From Deinococcus sp. (GTDB lineage Bacteria; Deinococcota; Deinococci; Deinococcales; Deinococcaceae), in NCBI RefSeq assembly GCF_030523985.1, contig NZ_JAUNHK010000035.1:1-24943 (forward strand): 24,943 bases of DNA, written 5' to 3'. The position numbers were made by a program, and so were the translations under genes. Shown here in pieces: positions 23,690-24,943 of the stretch (its first letter is position 1; each line of letters opens with the position of its first letter). The notes beneath the pieces are model-generated. The model did not search any database. It saw nothing but the letters and a program-made list of their open reading frames with translations, and had not been told where the DNA came from.

Positions 23690-24295
23690 GTGGCGACGGG
23701 GAGCCTGACGGTAAAGCCGGTCACGGGCGACGAACTGCGGGCGGCCCTGCCCGACCTCGCCCGGCTGCGGATGGCCGTGTTCCGGGAATTTCCCTACCTG
23801 TACGCGGGGAGCCTGGACTACGAACAGCACTACCTCGAAACCTATGTGCAGGCTCCGGGCGCATTCGTGGCCCTCGCCCGCGACGGTGAGCGGGTGGTGG
23901 GCGCGAGCACCACACTGCCGCTGACCCAGGAAACCGCCGAATTGCGTCGCCCCTTCGAGCAAAGCGAAGAGTTCGACGTGAGCGAGGTGCTGTATTTCGG
24001 GGAAAGCGTGCTGCTGCCCGAGTACCGGGGCCGGGGGCTGGGGCACGCCTTTTTCGACCAGCGCGAAGGGTATGCCCAGCAGTTGGGGCTGCCCGTCACG
24101 GCCTTCTGCGCCGTGCAGCGCCCGGACGACCACCCGGCGCGGCCCACACCCTACCGCGACCTGCACGCTTTCTGGCGGGCGCGGGGCTACGCCGAGCGAC
24201 CCGACCTCCACACCACGCTCTCCTGGCAGGACATCGGGGAGCAGGCCGAAACGCCCAAGCCGATGCGTTTCTGGGTGCGGCGCACAGGCGGTTGA
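23690..24295 (+). CDS. GNAT-family N-acetyltransferase
   Basis: A 201-aa GNAT enzyme. Motif A with the acetyl-CoA pyrophosphate loop is VLLPEYRGRGLGHAFFDQRE (RGRGLG, 113-118); strand VGASTTLPL at about 69-78 precedes it, and PYRDLHAFWRARGY near the end is the typical C-terminal region of GNATs. Start GTG 23690 directly abuts the TGA of the previous gene (zero gap), so it is translated from the same message. The substrate is unknown; the partner SnoaL-like protein suggests a shared metabolic or detoxifying role, but that is a guess. Confidence 0.85.
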   Translation: MATGSLTVKPVTGDELRAALPDLARLRMAVFREFPYLYAGSLDYEQHYLETYVQAPGAFVALARDGERVVGASTTLPLTQETAELRRPFEQSEEFDVSEVLYFGESVLLPEYRGRGLGHAFFDQREGYAQQLGLPVTAFCAVQRPDDHPARPTPYRDLHAFWRARGYAERPDLHTTLSWQDIGEQAETPKPMRFWVRRTGG

Positions 24296-24373
24296 AGCCA
24301 AACCTGCGCCTTCAGCCCATCTGCTCTCTGCCATCAGCCATCTGCACCACCGGGAGCCGTTATGGTAAGCGGC

Positions 24374-24667
24374 ATGGTCACCGCAATCGTGATGGTTCAG
24401 GCCGAACGCCACCAGATTCAGGAAACCGCCGAGGCCCTTGCCGCCGTGCCCAGCGTGCGCGAGGTCTACTCGGTCACGGGCGAGTGGGACATCGTCGCCA
24501 TCGTCAAACTTTCCGAGTACGACCGTCTGGACGACGTGGTGACGGGGCACCTGCGCAAAATTGGGGGCATCTTGCGTACCCAGACGATGCTGGCCTTCCG
24601 CACCTACAACGAGGACATTCTCGACCAGGGCTTCGGTGTGGGGCTGGACGAAAGTCAGGTGGGGTGA
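24374..24667 (+). CDS. Stand-alone Lrp/AsnC effector (RAM) domain protein
   Basis: A 97-aa protein consisting of only the Lrp/AsnC ligand-binding/oligomerisation (RAM) domain: AIVMVQAERHQIQETAEALAAVPSVREVYSVTGEWDIVAIVKL and a final ILRTQTMLAFRTYN strand. The N-terminal HTH DNA-binding domain is absent. Such stand-alone domains form ligand-binding oligomers or modulate full Lrp proteins. I prefer ATG 24374 (TATGGT lies 7 nt upstream, fitting the leaderless pattern); ATG 24362, with GGGAG 5 nt upstream, would add four residues (MVSG). Confidence 0.85.
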   Translation: MVTAIVMVQAERHQIQETAEALAAVPSVREVYSVTGEWDIVAIVKLSEYDRLDDVVTGHLRKIGGILRTQTMLAFRTYNEDILDQGFGVGLDESQVG

Positions 24668-24731
24668 GGGTGACGGCTTGGGGGGTGTGAGGGTGAGGGC
24701 TTTGGCTTAAGCTCTTGGCCCCAACCCCAAA

Positions 24732-24761
24732 CCCCTATCCCCGGGGGGGACAGGGGCTTTT
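24732..24761 (+). terminator. Intrinsic terminator of the Lrp-like gene
   Basis: CCCCT-A-T-CCCC (24732-24742) pairs with GGGG-A-C-AGGGG (24746-24756) with one mismatch and a GGG loop, followed by CTTTT (24757-24761). Confidence 0.7.
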
Positions 24762-24765
24762 ACGC

Positions 24766-24943
24766 TGGCGCTGTGCAAATGGCGGTCAGTTCGCTGGCCT
24801 GACGGTGTTTCTCGGTTTCACGGGGTCTAGACGCTGCTGTTTTCCGATTCGTGTGCGGCCCGTGCGCTTCGCGCCCGACGGCCCCTTGAATTCTGCGTTT
24901 CACGGTTTTTTGGGGCGGTGTCGCCAGAGGGCTTGACAGGGGG
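24766..24943. other. Terminal intergenic region, no gene found
   Basis: Open frames here are short and have an unconvincing composition (many Arg, Cys, Phe). TTGACA at 24933-24938 may be the -35 box of a promoter whose -10 lies beyond the window. Confidence 0.3.

Noticed and set aside
24715..24936. A 73-codon frame at the window end
   Set aside because: It starts inside the terminator of the Lrp-like gene and encodes Arg/Cys/Phe-rich sequence without a ribosome site.

Overview
The window is GC-rich, gene-dense bacterial DNA that most likely comes from the chromosome of a Deinococcus close to D. radiodurans. The evidence is: uvrB preceded by a 17-bp palindrome of the radiation/desiccation response motif type (the DdrO operator known only in Deinococcus); a two-gene metal (Mn/Zn-type) ABC transporter next to mutY, a pairing I remember from D. 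radiodurans; and many start codons placed 5-7 nt after a TANNNT -10 element, the signature of the leaderless mRNAs common in Deinococcus. I see no rRNA, tRNA, CRISPR array, insertion sequence or prophage.

Layout. 1-59: 3' end of an unidentified plus-strand gene. 100-1307 (minus): alpha/beta hydrolase and DUF952 protein, joined by a GTGA overlap. 1397-1972 (plus): small lipoprotein with a strong promoter and a probable operator. 2027-3069 (minus): GNAT-type protein with a TTG start, preceded and overlapped by a 37-codon leader ORF with the best Shine-Dalgarno in the window. 3239-4371: RibD/DHFR-fold reductase divergent from a ribbon-helix-helix antitoxin/MazF toxin pair. 4375-5061 (minus): uncharacterised HEAT-like protein.

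5113-7961 (plus): uvrB, then fdhD overlapping it by GTGA. Facing these, 8036-13131 (minus) is a formate cluster that runs, in transcription order, from a shortened formate/nitrite-transporter protein through an 80-aa disordered protein, an FmdE-like protein and a 1015-aa molybdenum formate dehydrogenase to a DUF1641 protein. It resembles Bacillus subtilis yrhDEFG; fdhD would supply the sulfur-transfer step needed to activate the dehydrogenase.

13411-14803: two small secreted proteins that look like diverged paralogues, with a 48-aa membrane protein between them. 14885-16147 (minus): uracil permease. 16213-17631 (plus): stand-alone dsRNA-binding-domain protein, HAD phosphatase/mutase and YraN/UPF0102 nuclease-like protein. 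17740-19350 (minus): metal ABC transporter (ATPase, then permease) with a long hairpin between the genes. 19460-20482 (plus): lipoprotein metallopeptidase. 20539-21567 (minus): mutY. 21604-23192 (minus): 499-aa uncharacterised protein with a charged tandem-repeat linker and a possible leader ORF. 23282-24295 (plus): SnoaL-like and GNAT proteins. 24374-24667 (plus): stand-alone Lrp/AsnC effector domain, then a terminator. The last ~175 nt hold no convincing gene.

The strongest leads are the transporter whose third helix looks like a fusion of TM3 and TM6, the two leader ORFs, the DdrO-type operator on uvrB, the operator embedded in the toxin-antitoxin promoter, the window-wide leaderless pattern, and a degenerate 7-nt repeat at several gene boundaries.
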